64,000 nucleotides of DNA from Dryobates pubescens (GCF_014839835.1 NC_071646.1:1922001-1986000), one strand, 5' to 3'; positions 21,622 through 32,654 are shown, counted from the stretch's first letter. The notes: generated from the sequence alone by a model not told the origin. Numbers and translations are program-made.

Positions 21622-24600
21622 CTGGAGGCACAAAAGGAGGCACTGAGTCACCTGGGAAGCAGCAGCAAGCGTCACTCATCTGCTATGGGACAGCAGCTGT
21701 GCTCTGGAGCCCATTCCCTTATGGGATCCCTTTTCCCTGCTCCCTCAGGGCAGCCAGGGCCAGGACCTCTCCCCTCTAGGATGACAACCCACGAGTCAGA
21801 CCTGCTTTTGAAGTGCTACCACCATCCCCCAGTGCCTCACCTAGTCCTCCAGCCACCACAACTCTGCCTTTCAGGTAGCCAGCCACGAAGTCTGCTCGCC
21901 GCTTCTTCAGGTAGGAGCCACGCTCCATCTTCATCCAGCCACCTGGGGGACACAGCACAGGCCAGGCATGGCAACCACCTGCCTCCCTGAGCTCCTGCTT
22001 GCCCCTGCACCCCTTGCTGCTGCACCTTGGGGTGATAAAACCCTGTGCCAAAGGGCTCAGCTCCCTCACCACCAGGTCAGGAGGGAGCTGCTGAGTGCAG
22101 CTGCCCCAGGACCAAGGGTTTCCCCTCTGCTGCCTTGACTTGTTCACAGAATCACAGAACTGGCAGGGTTGGAAGGGAGCTCAAGGCTCAGCCAGCTCCA
22201 ACCCCCCTGCCATGGTCAGGGACACCTCACACTGTTGCTCACAGCCACATCCAGCCTGGCCTTCAACACCCCCAGGGCTGAGGCTTCCACCACCTCCCTG
22301 GGCAGCCTGTGCCAGGCTCTCACCACCCTCCTGGGGAGCAACTTCTTCCTCACATCCAATCTGAATCTCCCCATTTCTAGTTTTGTTCCATCCCTCCCAG
22401 TCCTATCCCTCCCTGACACCCTCAAAAGTCCCTCCCCAGCTTTCTTGGAGCCCCCTGCAGATCCTGGAAGGCCACAATTAGGTCTCCTCAGAGCCTTCTC
22501 TCCAGCCTGCACAACCCCAACTCCCTCAGCCTGTCTCCACAGGAGAGGAGCTCCAGCCCTCTGCCCATCCTGCCTGCAGGGCTTCCTCTAGGCTGGGCTC
22601 AAGGCACCAGCAAGCAGCTCCCAGGACTCAACTCCTGGAAGACAGCAAAACCCCAAGGGACATCTTTGGGTGGCACCCTCCCTGGTTGTCCTGGAGAGAG
22701 CTGGCCCAGGGCCCACCTTGCTCCACGTCGAACACGTCCACGGTCCTCATGAACTTGGGCTGCCTGTAGAGCCGCCCCTGGCGCAGCCCCCCCAGGCTGA
22801 AGAGCTTGTCCTCCGTGGGCACGAAGCTGGAGAAGGCTCTCTTGTTGGGGATGTTGGGGAACTTGCTCCACGACCTGGTCTCTGTGTCAAAGACCTCGAA
22901 GGCGTTGATGGCATACTTGGATTGCCTTCCTCCTGGGCCAGGGGAGGGGAGCAGAGAGTCCTTCCAGTTGGAAAAGTCATCCAGGTCTCCCCACTGCACC
23001 AAGCCTGGGGCTAAGCCACGGCCCTCAGCACCACATCCCTGCAGCTCTGAAACACCCCCAGGGATGGGCATTCCACCACCTCCCTGGGCAGCCTGGGCCA
23101 GGCTTGCAGAACCCTTTCAGTCAGGAAGAGTCTTCTGATGTCCAACCTGATCCTCCCCTGGGGCAACTTGAGGCCATCTCCTCTGGTCCTATCACATCGT
23201 ACTAGGGAGAAGAGCCCAACCCCTGCCTGGCTCCAACCTCCCTTCAGGGAGCTGCAGAGAGCAAGGAGGTCTCCCCTCAGCCTCCTCTTCTCCAGACTAA
23301 ACAGCCTCAGGTCCCTCAACTGCTCCTCCCCAGCCCTGTTCTCCAGACCCTTCCCTGGACACTCTCCAGCACTTCAATGTCATAGAATCAATAAGGTTGG
23401 AAGACACCTCAAAGATCATCAAGTCCAACCTGTCACCCAAGCCCTCCTGACTAACTAAACCATGGCTTCAAGTGCCACATCCAATCCCCTCCTGAACACC
23501 TCCAGGGATGGGGACTCCACCACCTCCCTGGGCAGCACAATTCCAGAAGCCAGTCTCTCTTTCTGGAAAGAACTTTCTCCTCACCTCCAGCCTAAACCTC
23601 CCCTGGCACAGCTTGAGACTGTGTCCTCTTGTTCTGGTGTTGCTTGCTTGAGAGAAGAGCCCAACCCCCACCTGGCTCCAAGCCCTCCTGACTACTCAAC
23701 CATGGCACCAAGTGTCCCTGGAGTGAGGGCAAAGCAAAGGCTGAGATGGAAGGAGCAAGGCCAGCTGGGCTCTTAGCACCGAGGAAAGGCAGCAGGAAGC
23801 AGGAGAGCCTCCTGGGGCAGGCTGCAGGCAAGCCACCAGGTGATGTCACATCCCCCACATCTCAAGTCAGCTAGATGAGGACCTCCTGACCCAGGTAAGC
23901 TCTCCCACTCGAGCTCCCTCTCCTTTAAGAGCAGGTTGATGACAGGGAAACACTCTCAGCTGTCAGCACCTCACCCCCTCCGCCTCCCCCGGCGGCAGCA
24001 GCTGCGGGTCGCTGGCGCAGGAAGGTGTTTGGTGTGCACCAGTTTTAATCAAGACAAACTCCCAGCAGAGCCAGGGCCCAGGGAGCCTTTGCAACTGAGA
24101 GGAGCTCAGCTCCAGAGCACTCCAGCAAGCTGCAGAGGAGCTCCTGGAGCAGGGAAGCCACCACAGCCAGGGATGAGCTTTATTCTCTCACCCATCCCTG
24201 GCAGATGAAGGCAGCCCAGGTGCTCAGCCTGCCTTTGAAGGCACCACCACTGGCCCCACAAACTGGTCAGCAGCAGCACATCAAACTGCAAACTAGATCA
24301 AAGAGCCTTTCCTGGCCACTCCTGAAGAGAAGGCAGAGCTGCCTGGTGGTTTGAGCAAGCAGAACTCCTCTGTTTTGATCCTGGTGGGCCACTTGGCCAG
24401 GAGCTGCCAGGAAACATCTCTCTGCCCTGGCTTCCCCTTCTGAAAGGCCAAACTAAGGAAAATCTTCCCCTGCAGAAGGGCTTGGACCAGCAGCTGCCAG
24501 CCACAGCTGGATTCTCCTCTGCCAGGGGCAGAGCCCTCACAGAGCTGCACAGCCCTTGGCTGACACACAACTCACAGAAGCCTTTTCCCTCCCTAGCTGA

Positions 24601-26126
24601 GTTCCCAGGGCCTTTGGCACAGCCACAGGGCTGCAAATTGAGCAGGCAAAGAGCAGCAGGACCAGCAGCTCCCTGCAGAGAGCTGCTGCCAGCTCCTGGA
24701 GCAGCCCAGGGCGCAGGGTGCTTGCTGGGGAGCTATGAATCCAAACCCAGCATCAGCAAGCTTGGTGCCTCTGACCGCAGGGGAAAGCAGGCAGGGGTGG
24801 GGAGGAGCATCCCCAAAAGCTCTCCCAGGGAGGTTTCTCAGTGCTCAGAGCAAAGGAGCTGCTGCCCAAGGAGGAGGAGGAGGAGGCAGGATGGTTTCTT
24901 ACCCAGCACATAGATCTTGGAGCCTCTCAGGAAGGAGGTGGCAGCATACCTGGGTGTGGGCATGGCTGCCAGGGACACCCAGATGTCCTTCAGCATGTCG
25001 TAGTGCTGCAGGTAGTTGTGTGGCCGCAGGTCAGATCCCATCCCACCAGCTGCATAGACTCTGTAGTCTGCACAGGGCCAAGAAGCAAACCAAAAGCCAA
25101 CAAATTATTGTAGGAAAGCACCAGAACCTCTCCCCCCCCACACACATGCCCCATGGCAGCCAGCTCCAAGGCTCCAGCAGCCTCACACCAAGGAAATTTC
25201 TCCTCCTGTGCAGATGGAACCTCCTGGGTTCCAGTTTGTGTCCATTGCCCTTTGTCCTGTCCCTGAGCACCAGTGAGCAGAGCCTGGCCCCAGCCTCTTG
25301 CCCCCCACCCTTTAGCTCTTGCTGAGCATTGCTCAGGTCCCCTCTGGGGCTGCTCTGCCCCAGGGCTCTCAGCCTTTGCTCCTCACAGAGCTGCTCCAAG
25401 CCCCTCAGCTGGACTCCAGTGTTTCCCTGTGCACAGCAGCTGCCTTCAGCAGGTGACAGATGACAACTGCACAGGGCTCAGCTTCTAGGAGCAAAGAGAA
25501 GGCTTGGCAGAACAGCAGCCCTCTGCTGCCATGGTTTAGCTGACCAGATGGTGCTGGGCGACAGGTTGGACTCCATGATCTCAAAGGTCTTTTCCAACCT
25601 GGTTAATTAATTCCATTCCATTCCAGTCCAGTTCAGTCCAGTCCATTCCATTCCATTCCAAGAGAACCCTGAGGCATTGCCCAGAGAGCTTCAGTGCCTG
25701 ATGCATCACCCAGTGCCACCCCTGCCCTGGCAGGCTGGAACCCTCCTTGCCTTTTGCTGTCACCGAGATGCCCATGGCTGCCTCCCTCAGCGAGTTCCTC
25801 TTCTTCCACTTGCCCTCATCTATGTTGTACATCTCCACTATCTTCAGGGGCAGCTGATTGGCTCCAACCCCTCCTATCACCATGATCCTCTTGCCCAAGT
25901 TGACCACAGCCACCCCTGCCCGGGCCGTGGGCATGGGGGGCAGCGAGGTCCATTGGTCGGCCTCGGGGGAGTAGACCTCGAAGCAGTCCATGGGGACTCC
26001 GTTGTCATCGCAGCCCCCGAGGGCAAACACCTGGCCCCCGGCTTCCACCAAGGTGGAGTAGACCCTGGGGCTCGGGAGGGGGGCCAGGGACTTCCACTGG
26101 AAGTCTTTGGTGTTAGCAAGCTCCAT
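21428..26126 (-). CDS. KLHDC8A: KLHDC8A, Kelch domain-containing protein 8A, complete
   Basis: Five coding exons on the minus strand: 26126-25751, 25067-24903, 22932-22717, 21942-21841 and 21621-21428. They total 1053 bases, giving 350 residues, the length I recall for the human protein. All four junctions preserve the frame (each phase 1). Successive Kelch blades are visible, with GG doublets and spaced Tyr/Trp: [74 protein letters not shown] and [12 protein letters not shown], consistent with a closed beta-propeller. There is no BTB or BACK domain, so it is not a standard cullin-3 adaptor. In humans KLHDC8A is linked to glioma growth; its biochemical role is poorly defined. Intron 1 starts with GC instead of GT, and the start region is triplicated upstream. 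Confidence 0.97.
21841..21942 (-). CDS. KLHDC8A: KLHDC8A coding exon 4
   Basis: Acceptor GTCCCCCAG, donor CTAG|GTGAGG. Encodes [20 protein letters not shown] through VVVAGGL, 102 bases. Confidence 0.95.
22146..22600 (-). mobile_element. CR1 LINE fragment in KLHDC8A intron 3
   Basis: Reversed 3' end CACAGAATCACAGAACTGGC and GGTTGGAAGGGAGCTCAAGG, then GCTGAGGCTTCCACCACCTC and CCTCAGCCTGTCTCCACAGG. It is in the same orientation as the gene. Confidence 0.9.
22717..22932 (-). CDS. KLHDC8A: KLHDC8A coding exon 3
   Basis: Acceptor GGCCCAG, donor CAAG|GTGGGC. Encodes [20 protein letters not shown] through [11 protein letters not shown], 216 bases. Confidence 0.95.
22960..23700 (-). mobile_element. 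Two adjacent CR1 fragments in KLHDC8A intron 2
   Basis: The first spans about 22965-23360 (reversed, through CTCAACTGCTCCTCCCCAGC). The second begins at 23378 with CATAGAATCAATAAGGTTGG and runs to about 23700. Both are antisense to the plus strand. Confidence 0.88.
23700..24902. other. KLHDC8A: Remainder of KLHDC8A intron 2
   Basis: Unique sequence between the CR1 pair and exon 2. No exon, RNA gene or transposon seen. Confidence 0.55.
24903..25067 (-). CDS. KLHDC8A: KLHDC8A coding exon 2
   Basis: Acceptor CCTGTGCAG, then ACTACAGAGTCTATGCAGC. Donor CTGG|GTAAGA. Encodes [17 protein letters not shown] through [12 protein letters not shown]: parts of two Kelch blades. Confidence 0.95.
25150..25445 (-). 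mobile_element. CR1 fragment in KLHDC8A intron 1 (GGCACAAACTGG subfamily)
   Basis: Reversed copy: CTCCAGCAGCCTCACACCAA, TGGGTTCCAGTTTGTGTCCA, CCCTCTGGGGCTGCTCTGCC. It lacks the terminal tail. Confidence 0.8.
25540..25665 (+). mobile_element. CR1 3' end with (CCATT)n tail in KLHDC8A intron 1
   Basis: Sense: CTGACCAGATGGTGCTGGGC, GGTTGGACTCCATGATCTC, AAAGGTCTTTTCCAACCTGG, then CCATTCCATTCCAGTCCAG in place of the usual tail. It ends about 85 bases from exon 1. Confidence 0.85.
25751..26126 (-). CDS. KLHDC8A: KLHDC8A coding exon 1 (start codon)
   Basis: Start [19 protein letters not shown] aligns with the human start MEVPNVKDFQWKRLAPLPS as recalled. The exon ends GCAAAAG|GCAAGG, a GC donor, and the joined frame gives [13 protein letters not shown]. 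The exon probably begins at 26170, after the acceptor TCTTTTGCAG. Confidence 0.95.
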
Positions 26127-26757
26127 GGGGGCTGGGGGGGGGGCCCAGGTGCATCAGTCCCTGGGTTAGCCTGCAAAAGAGAGCAAAGAAGTGCCAGGGG
26201 AAAGCAAGGGAGAATCACTGAGGTAAGGCAGGGGGAGAGCATCCCTGTGGCCACCCTGCTCCTGCAGCCACCCCCCTGCTCCTGCAGCCACCCCCCTGCC
26301 CCTGCAGCCACCCCCCCTGCCCCTGCAGCCACCCCCCTGCCCCTGCAGCCACCCCCCCTGCCCCTGCAGCCACTGGTGTTAGCAAGCTCCATGGGGGCTG
26401 GGGGGGGGCCCAGGTGCATCAGTCCCTGGGTTAGCCTGCAAAAGAGAGCAAAGAAGTGCCAGGGGAAAGCAAGGGAGAATCACTGAGGTAAGGCAGGGGG
26501 AGAGCATCCCTGTGGCCACCCTGCTCCTGCAGCCACCCCCCTGGCTCCTGCAGCCACCTCCCTGGCTCCTGCAGCCACTGGTGTTAGCAAGCTCCATGGG
26601 GGCTGGGGAGGTCCCTGGGTTAGGCTGCAAAAGAGAGCAAAGAATTGCCAGGGGAAAGCAAGAGAGAACCACCCAGGCAAGGCAGGGGCAGAGCATCCCT
26701 GTGACCCCCCTGCTCCTGCAGCCACCCCCCCTGCTCCAGCAGTGAGCAGCAGCCACT
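26109..26757. repeat. Triplicated start region of KLHDC8A coding exon 1
   Basis: A block running from GGTGTTAGCAAGCTCCATG (the first codons, reversed) through the splice acceptor and into a C-rich CTCCTGCAGCCACCCCC subrepeat occurs at 26109, 26375 and 26580, with offsets of 266 and 205 bp. Each copy keeps ATG, the codons for MELANT and the acceptor TTTTGCAG. Only the copy at 26109 continues into KDFQW. Confidence 0.92.
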
Positions 26758-28857
26758 GGTACCTCTCATCGTGTCTCCATCAATCCTGCAGCTCCAGATC
26801 TGCCTCAGAAGCTTGCACAGAGACTGAGCCTAAAAATAAAACAAAACAAAAGAGGGGGGAAAAAAAAAGGCTGGCAAGAGAGGCTGGAGCCGGTTTGTTA
26901 TCCCCAGCATCCCCACCCCCACCTGAGATCCACTCCGAGGAGGCTGGGAGCTGTCTGCTCACTTCCCTGCCTGTTTTCCTGCCTCCTGGGAGACTTTTCC
27001 CTGCATCCTCCTTCTCTGACCTGATTATTCCTCCTGAAGCCCACATCCCTCCCTCCTGCAGACCCCGGGGAGGACCTGCTCCGGCAGACCTCAGCCTGGC
27101 AAAAGGCAGCGCTCACCTTTCCAACCCCAACCCATGGAGCTGGACCAACTCTCCCCGGAGCTCTCCTCTTTCCTCTCCTCTCTCAGCGCGGCCATTAAGG
27201 ATGGAGATGAGATTAATTAGCGCAGGAGGACAGAGAGAGGGCAAGTGGAAAGGAACAAAGGCAGTGCTTTGCAGCGCAGTCTTGGGGGTGAGACACAAAT
27301 CAGCATCACTCAGCCGCCTGCCAAGAGCAGAACCTCCCAGCCAGGTTCTCTGCTGTCATTAAGGCTGCCCAAGGCTTGAGCATAGTTGTCCGAAACTGCC
27401 CTTAAAAATTGGGTCGGTTGTGGTTTTTTTCCCCTTCCAACATCCCAGCACACAGAGCGTGGTTCAAAGCCTCCCCCCGGAGCTGCCTGAGTCTGTCGGG
27501 GGAGCGCTGGGCAGCTCCTGGAGGTTCAGCCCAACTGCGGGTCCCAGAGAGCAGGGGGAAGCAGCTAAGCTCCAGGGAGCCACCAACCCTCAGCAGCGGC
27601 AGCGCAAAGCTCTGCCTCAATTCGGCTGCCTTGGCACAGGAATAATTCGCTGATCTTCTCTTTCCTGCTCTTTAGAGGCAATAAAACCCCCCAGCCCAGC
27701 CCCCAAAGGCGAGGTCAGTCTGAGGCGCTGCGCACACAGCCAGCATCACCTTGGGAAGCGCTGCCAAGGCTGCGCTGCCAGCGCTGCGCTGGAGGCAGAG
27801 GGAGCAGTCAAAAGGTGCTGACCGCACACCCCCTCCAGGAGCTGCAGCCACCTCCTGCTCCCAGGCAGAGGGAATTAGCACTTCATTAGAGCAAACAAAT
27901 TGGAAACGTTCGCTTTCTGCTATTATTTCTTGCCCCCCACCCTTAAATGGCTGCATTAAAATCGAAAGGAGCGGTAATTGCTCTGCTAATCAGAGGAGAG
28001 GGCAGGCCTGGTGCTCAGCCCGCTCCTGCAGCCAGCCCGCACCTTCGCAGGGCTGAACAGCCCCCTGCTAAAGAGCTCACAGCACTCACACACCTCCCCC
28101 AGGGGCTTTCCTGGGAGGTTCTGGGGCAGGGAGAGCCCCACATCCCCCACGGAGAGGGGGGTAAGGCTCTGGTGGGAGAGGGGGGACCTCTCGGTGCGTG
28201 GTTCTGAGCCCCCTGTGCTCTCACACCTCTGCAAGGAGAGGACATTCCTCACCCCCACCAATTACCCCAGGCTCATTTTAGGGAGCTCCTGGTCGAGAGG
28301 CATTTGGGAGCTGCAGTGAGCTGTGGTTTCCAGCAGAGAGATGCTGGTGAGCATTAAAGTGAGGGATGAGCTGAGCAGGGGAGGGAGGGCTTGGTGCTGC
28401 TGCTCCTCTGCCTACCAGGATTTGGAAGTTTTTGCCCCTCTGGGTTTGAGATTCCCTCAGCTGCACATCCCATCCCCACCCTCCAGCCACCAGGATGCTC
28501 TTCAGGCACTAAATACTACCCCTGCATGAGCACAGAGAGCAAAGGGGTCCTCTACTTACACCTCTGCCAGCTGAAGGGAATGCAGAAAGGTCCCAGGAGA
28601 TGAAAAGCCACAGAGATAGTCCTAAATCCTCTCTCTTTAATGCTCCTGCTGAGGATTATCCACCCGGAGCCACCGCTGCACGCACCCCCAGCCACACTTC
28701 CCTGCATGACACACACAGGGCCCTGCAGGGAGGGCTCAGGGCTAGAGGGAGAATGAGATCCCCCACACTGAGGTGCTGCTTCCACAGCTGAAACATCTCC
28801 CTCTGCCAGCTGAGATCTGCTGTGTCCTGCTGATGGTCAGCACCAAGGCAATTGTCA
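26758..28857. other. KLHDC8A: KLHDC8A 5' intron, CR1-free stretch
   Basis: About 2.1 kb without transposons inside the inferred 5' UTR intron. It contains TAAT-rich islands near 27212 and 27873-27990. No coding exon is seen. Confidence 0.5.
27170..28000. promoter_or_regulatory. Candidate enhancers in the KLHDC8A 5' intron
   Basis: ATTAATTAG at 27212-27220, then a cluster of homeodomain-type cores at 27873-27990 (ATTAGC, CATTAG, TAATTG, CTAATC) in otherwise GC-rich DNA. Unique sequence; conservation not tested. Confidence 0.3.
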
Positions 28858-29080
28858 GAGAACCACAGAACTCTCAGGGCTGGAAGGGACCTCAAGGCTC
28901 AGCCAGCTCCAACCCCCCTGCCATGGCCAGGGACACCTCACACTGCAGCAGGTTGCTCACAGCCACCTCCAGCCTGGCTGCAAACACCTCCAGGGCTGAG
29001 GCTTCCACCACCTCCCTGGGCAACCTGTGCCAGGCTCTCACCACCCTCATGGGGAAGAACTCCCTGCAGGCTCTGCAAAG
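28858..29080 (-). mobile_element. CR1 3' fragment, antisense
   Basis: Reversed: GAACCACAGAACTCTCAGGG, CTGGAAGGGACCTCAAGGC, GCTGAGGCTTCCACCACCTC, CTCACCACCCTCATGGGGA. Confidence 0.88.
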
Positions 29081-29267
29081 CCCCCAGCAGCTCTGCAGCC
29101 CCAGCAGTGGGGTCATGGCAGTGCCTCACAGAGCATCACCCACTCAATCCCTCACTTGAGGAGCAGGGGTGGGGGGCTCCAGAGACACCACAAAGTTCCA
29201 GCAGACCACCTGGGCAGCACAAGTTCACTCCAGCCATACCCAGCTGACCCTCAGCTGCATTGACTTG

Positions 29268-29520
29268 GAATCATAGAACTGCTTTGGTGGGGGAAAGGCC
29301 TCCAAGAGCATCAGGTCCAGCCAGCAACCCAACACCACCATGGCCACACATGCACTGAACACCTCCAGGGATGGGGACTCCACCACCTCCCTGGGCAGGA
29401 GGTGCTCAAAAAGCATCTGTAGACACCTGGGGATGTGGCTTAGAGGTCATGGTGGTGTGGGGTTGAAGGTTGGACCTGCTCTTAAAGGCTTTTTCCCACC
29501 AGAAACAATTCCATCATATC
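29268..29520. mobile_element. Head-to-head pair of CR1 3' ends
   Basis: 29268-29402 reads antisense (AATCATAGAACTGC to CCACCTCCCTGGGCAGG). 29400-29520 reads sense (AGGTGCTCAAAAAGCATC to AAACAATTCCATCAT). They are joined at their 5' sides with almost nothing between. Confidence 0.8.
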
Positions 29521-29644
29521 ACAGAAACATCTCACATGTCACCAAATCCCTGATTCCAGCCCCAAAACCCAACCCCAGCAAGTGATGTGAAGGGAGGGTC
29601 TGGGCTGCAGCAAGGGAAGCAGAGCCAGCAGGGCCAGGGAGGGG

Positions 29645-30025
29645 ATTCTCCCCCTCTGCTCTGCTCTGCTGAGACCCCTCCTGGAGCACTGCATCCAGTT
29701 CTGGAGCCTCTGTTCCAGGAAGGATCTGGAGGTGCTGGAAGGTGTCCAGAGAAGGGCCAGGAGGATGAGCAGAGGGCTGGAGCTGCTCTGCTCTGAGGAC
29801 AGACTGAGGGAGTTGGGGTTGTGCAGGCTGGAGAGGAGAAGGCTCCCAGGAGACCTCATTGTGGCCTTCCAGGATCTGCAGGGGGCTCCAAGAAAGCTGG
29901 GGAGGGACTTTGGAGGGTGCCAGGGAGGGATAGGGCTGAGGGGGAATGGAGAAAAACTAGGGGTGGGCAGATTCAGCTTGGGAGTTGGAACTAGGTGATC
30001 CTTGTGGTCCCTTCCAACCCTCTGC
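29645..30025 (+). mobile_element. CR1 LINE fragment, sense
   Basis: Encodes the ORF2 tail in sense (RARRMSRGLELLCSEDRLRE, LCRLERRRLPGDLI), then the 3' UTR GAAAGCTGGGGAGGGACTTT, and ends GATCCTTGTGGTCCCTTCC. An internal deletion near 29960 joins the ORF2 side to the terminal hairpin region. Confidence 0.9.
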
Positions 30026-31765
30026 CTCTCAAGGGAGAAGAGCTTTCCAGAGGAGCCCAGCACCCCAAACCCCTCTTGTAGCACACCCCAGAGAGCTCAG
30101 CACCCCCCCAGATGTAGCTCTCTTCAACCCTTCACCACTTATTTAAGGTTCTTAGTGGCACCAGGGGCTTTGGAAGAGTTCAGCACCTTTGTACCACCCC
30201 AGAAGGAGGGAAGCCTCAGGTCCCACCCCAAAACTCCCTCTCATTTCCTGGGGAGACTCAGAACAAGGTCGAGACCCTTAGAAAGGGCCCAGAGGGCCAT
30301 GGGGGTAACCCCAAGGTTAGTTTTTTTCAGGCCAGCTCCAGCTTTGAGGCAGAAAAACCTTTCCAAAAGCCTCTGACAAGCAGCCAGCCTGCTGCCTTCT
30401 CCCTTGCTCAAGCCCTGGCAGCTGAGGCTTGAAAGAGAGCATGCAGGAAATGTTCAGCCTGGGATTTCTGACCTCTCTTCACACTGAGTCAAGCTTCCTT
30501 GCCAGAGTAACAGCTCCCCAGGGGGGGAAAAAAACCAACCCCAACCCCCAGCAGCAACAACAGCACCACAGAACATAACCCACCAGTTCCCTGCCTCTCT
30601 CTTTCTCTCTCTCTGGCAGAAGGAGCTGCTGAGTTCTAAGGGCAGAGGAAGCCCCTGGCAGTTCTCAAGGAGTGAAAAGCAGCAGCACTCCCCAGCAGCT
30701 TGCTCCACTCCTCCTGTTCCTCAGCATCTCTCCTTGCAGGCATGAGGAGCTGCTGCTGGAAGGTGAAGGGCAGTGGCTGTGCCCAGCCTGACCTCCCCCC
30801 GCCCCAGCTTCACCCCCACCAGCCTCATCCCAGCCTCAGCTTGGCAAATGCAGTCTCCTGAGGTTGCTAATAGGAGGAAGGCAGCGAGGTGGTGGAAGGA
30901 AACATTCCCCTGCTGGCAGCACAGCAGCTGTGAAGCAGGAGGATGCCAGGAGCGGACTATGGGACAGGGAGAGAAGAGCTTTTGGGGTGGGTTTCATTAT
31001 GGTGCTCCTTAGCACAGAGAAAGAGCCCAAACCTTCCTCTTGTTTCCTCCTGGGAGGGCTGAAGGATCAGCAGAACGTGGTCAGGGCTCCTCACATGTCT
31101 GGAGAGAGGAGTTATGGCTTTCTGGAGAGAAGATCACCCAGCTGGGAGCCCAAGGGATGCCTCTTCCCCAGCCCAACGCCAGCAGCATCCTGCATCTCCT
31201 GCCCTGCCCCCCAAGGCTGCCTCTGCTCTGCTGGCTGCACCAGCAGCTTCCCTTTGGCCCAGGACAAAGCCAGGAGGGCTTCTTGGAGCCCTGCAGCCTC
31301 CCTGGCTGTGCCTCTAAAGCTGCTGTGAGTGAACATTAAGGGCTGCAGCCCTCTGGGGGGGATGTGAAGAGCTCAGAGCAGATCTCAGCTGGGGGTAGCT
31401 CAGCGCCCCCAGCCCATGGCTGCTGCCTGAGCTGAGCTGCCAGGGCCTGCCCTGGGGAAGGAGACTGAGGAGGGGAGATTTGGGGACTACTGAGGGAGAC
31501 CAAAAATACCCCAAAGTAAGGAGGAAAAAGGGGAAAACAAAGCCAAGCATTCCTGATAAGCCACATTTTAGGGGGGGGGGGGAACCACAAACTCCAAGCT
31601 TGGTTTCTGGGTGCCCATTACCAACCTGGCCTGATGGGTGGGAGGCAGCCATCCCCCTCCTCCTCCTCCTCCAAAGCATCCCCCCTCCCGCAATAACCCA
31701 CTGACCTCCAGGGAGAAATTCCTTCCCTCCCTCCTGCCTCCAGACGAGCTCGGGAGGCAGGGATG
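30026..31765. other. KLHDC8A: KLHDC8A 5' intron near the promoter
   Basis: CR1-free unique sequence with short homopolymer and CT-rich runs (30600-30615). No gene or RNA recognised. Confidence 0.5.
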
Positions 31766-31772
31766 TACTCAC

Positions 31773-32210
31773 AGCTCCCGGGAAGCCGAGCCGAGTCCCG
31801 CTGGAGCATGGCTGGCTGCTACAACCGCGCTGCAACTTCACCACCCAGATCCTCCGCGCTTGCAGAGCAGCAGCAGCATCATCGGCATCCTCCTCCTCCT
31901 CCTCCTCCTCCGCTCTCTCCTGCAGCCTCCGTCCCTCCCTACACCCCGCAGCGCCGGCGAGGGGGGGACGTGAGCAGCCTGGGCTGGGAGAGCTGCGTGT
32001 GGGAGGGCAGAGAAAAGGGAAGGGGGAGGCGGAATCCGAACCGGCGTAAATCCACCAGCCCTGATCTTCAGCCTCCCGGAGCTGCAGGGCGAGCAGCAGG
32101 CAGCCTGGCTCCCCGGCTGGTCTGTGCCTCCCCGCGGCCGGCAGCCGGGGGGCTGGGGGGGTGTGGGCAGGCTGCGTTACCAGAGCCATGCTTCAGCCTT
32201 TTATGGCTCC
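31773..32210 (-). promoter_or_regulatory. KLHDC8A: Candidate KLHDC8A promoter and non-coding first exon
   Basis: GC- and CpG-rich block with a minus-strand TATA-like CATAAAAG at about 32207-32197 and a strong minus-strand donor AGCT|GTGAGTAC whose last exon base is 31773. A first exon of about 400 bases from near 32170 to 31773, spliced to the acceptor at 26171-26172, would carry the 5' UTR. Inferred from signals; not proven by transcript data. Confidence 0.4.
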
Positions 32211-32650
32211 TCAGGCTCGCACAGGGCGTTCTACAACCACGGCTCCCCGCCCCGGCTGCCTGGGAACGGCAGGCAGATGGACAAAAAGATAGGGGAGCAG
32301 GAGCTGGCGAGCAAGAGCTGGCTCAGAGAGGGGGGCAGAGACCCCCGGAGTGCTGCTGTGGGGTTCCCTGGGCTGTGGGGAGGGCTGGGGCTGGCTGCCA
32401 GACGGGGCTGGGAGCTGGTGGGTTGCAGACAGACCACTGGATGCAGCTCAGGGAGAGAGGAGCCCAGCACCAAGGTGGGCACCCACCCCATGGGCACCCA
32501 CCACGGGGAGGACATGGGCACAGCAGGGGCAGTCTGGGCAGCAGCACCCTCAGAGCTTCTGCTCTTGGCAGCTCTGGCTTCTGGTGCCCCACAAAGAGTG
32601 TGCTGGGGTGGCAGAAGCAGGGGGAGGGTGAAGGGCACTTTGGGCTCCCA
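32211..32650. other. Intergenic sequence upstream of KLHDC8A
   Basis: Moderately GC-rich unique sequence beyond the candidate promoter. No further signal recognised. Confidence 0.5.
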
Positions 32651-32654
32651 TTTC

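Noticed and set aside
31314-32189. 291-codon minus-strand frame across the KLHDC8A promoter
   Set aside because: Pro/Ser/Gly-rich with no domain. Better explained as a GC-rich 5' UTR and intron.
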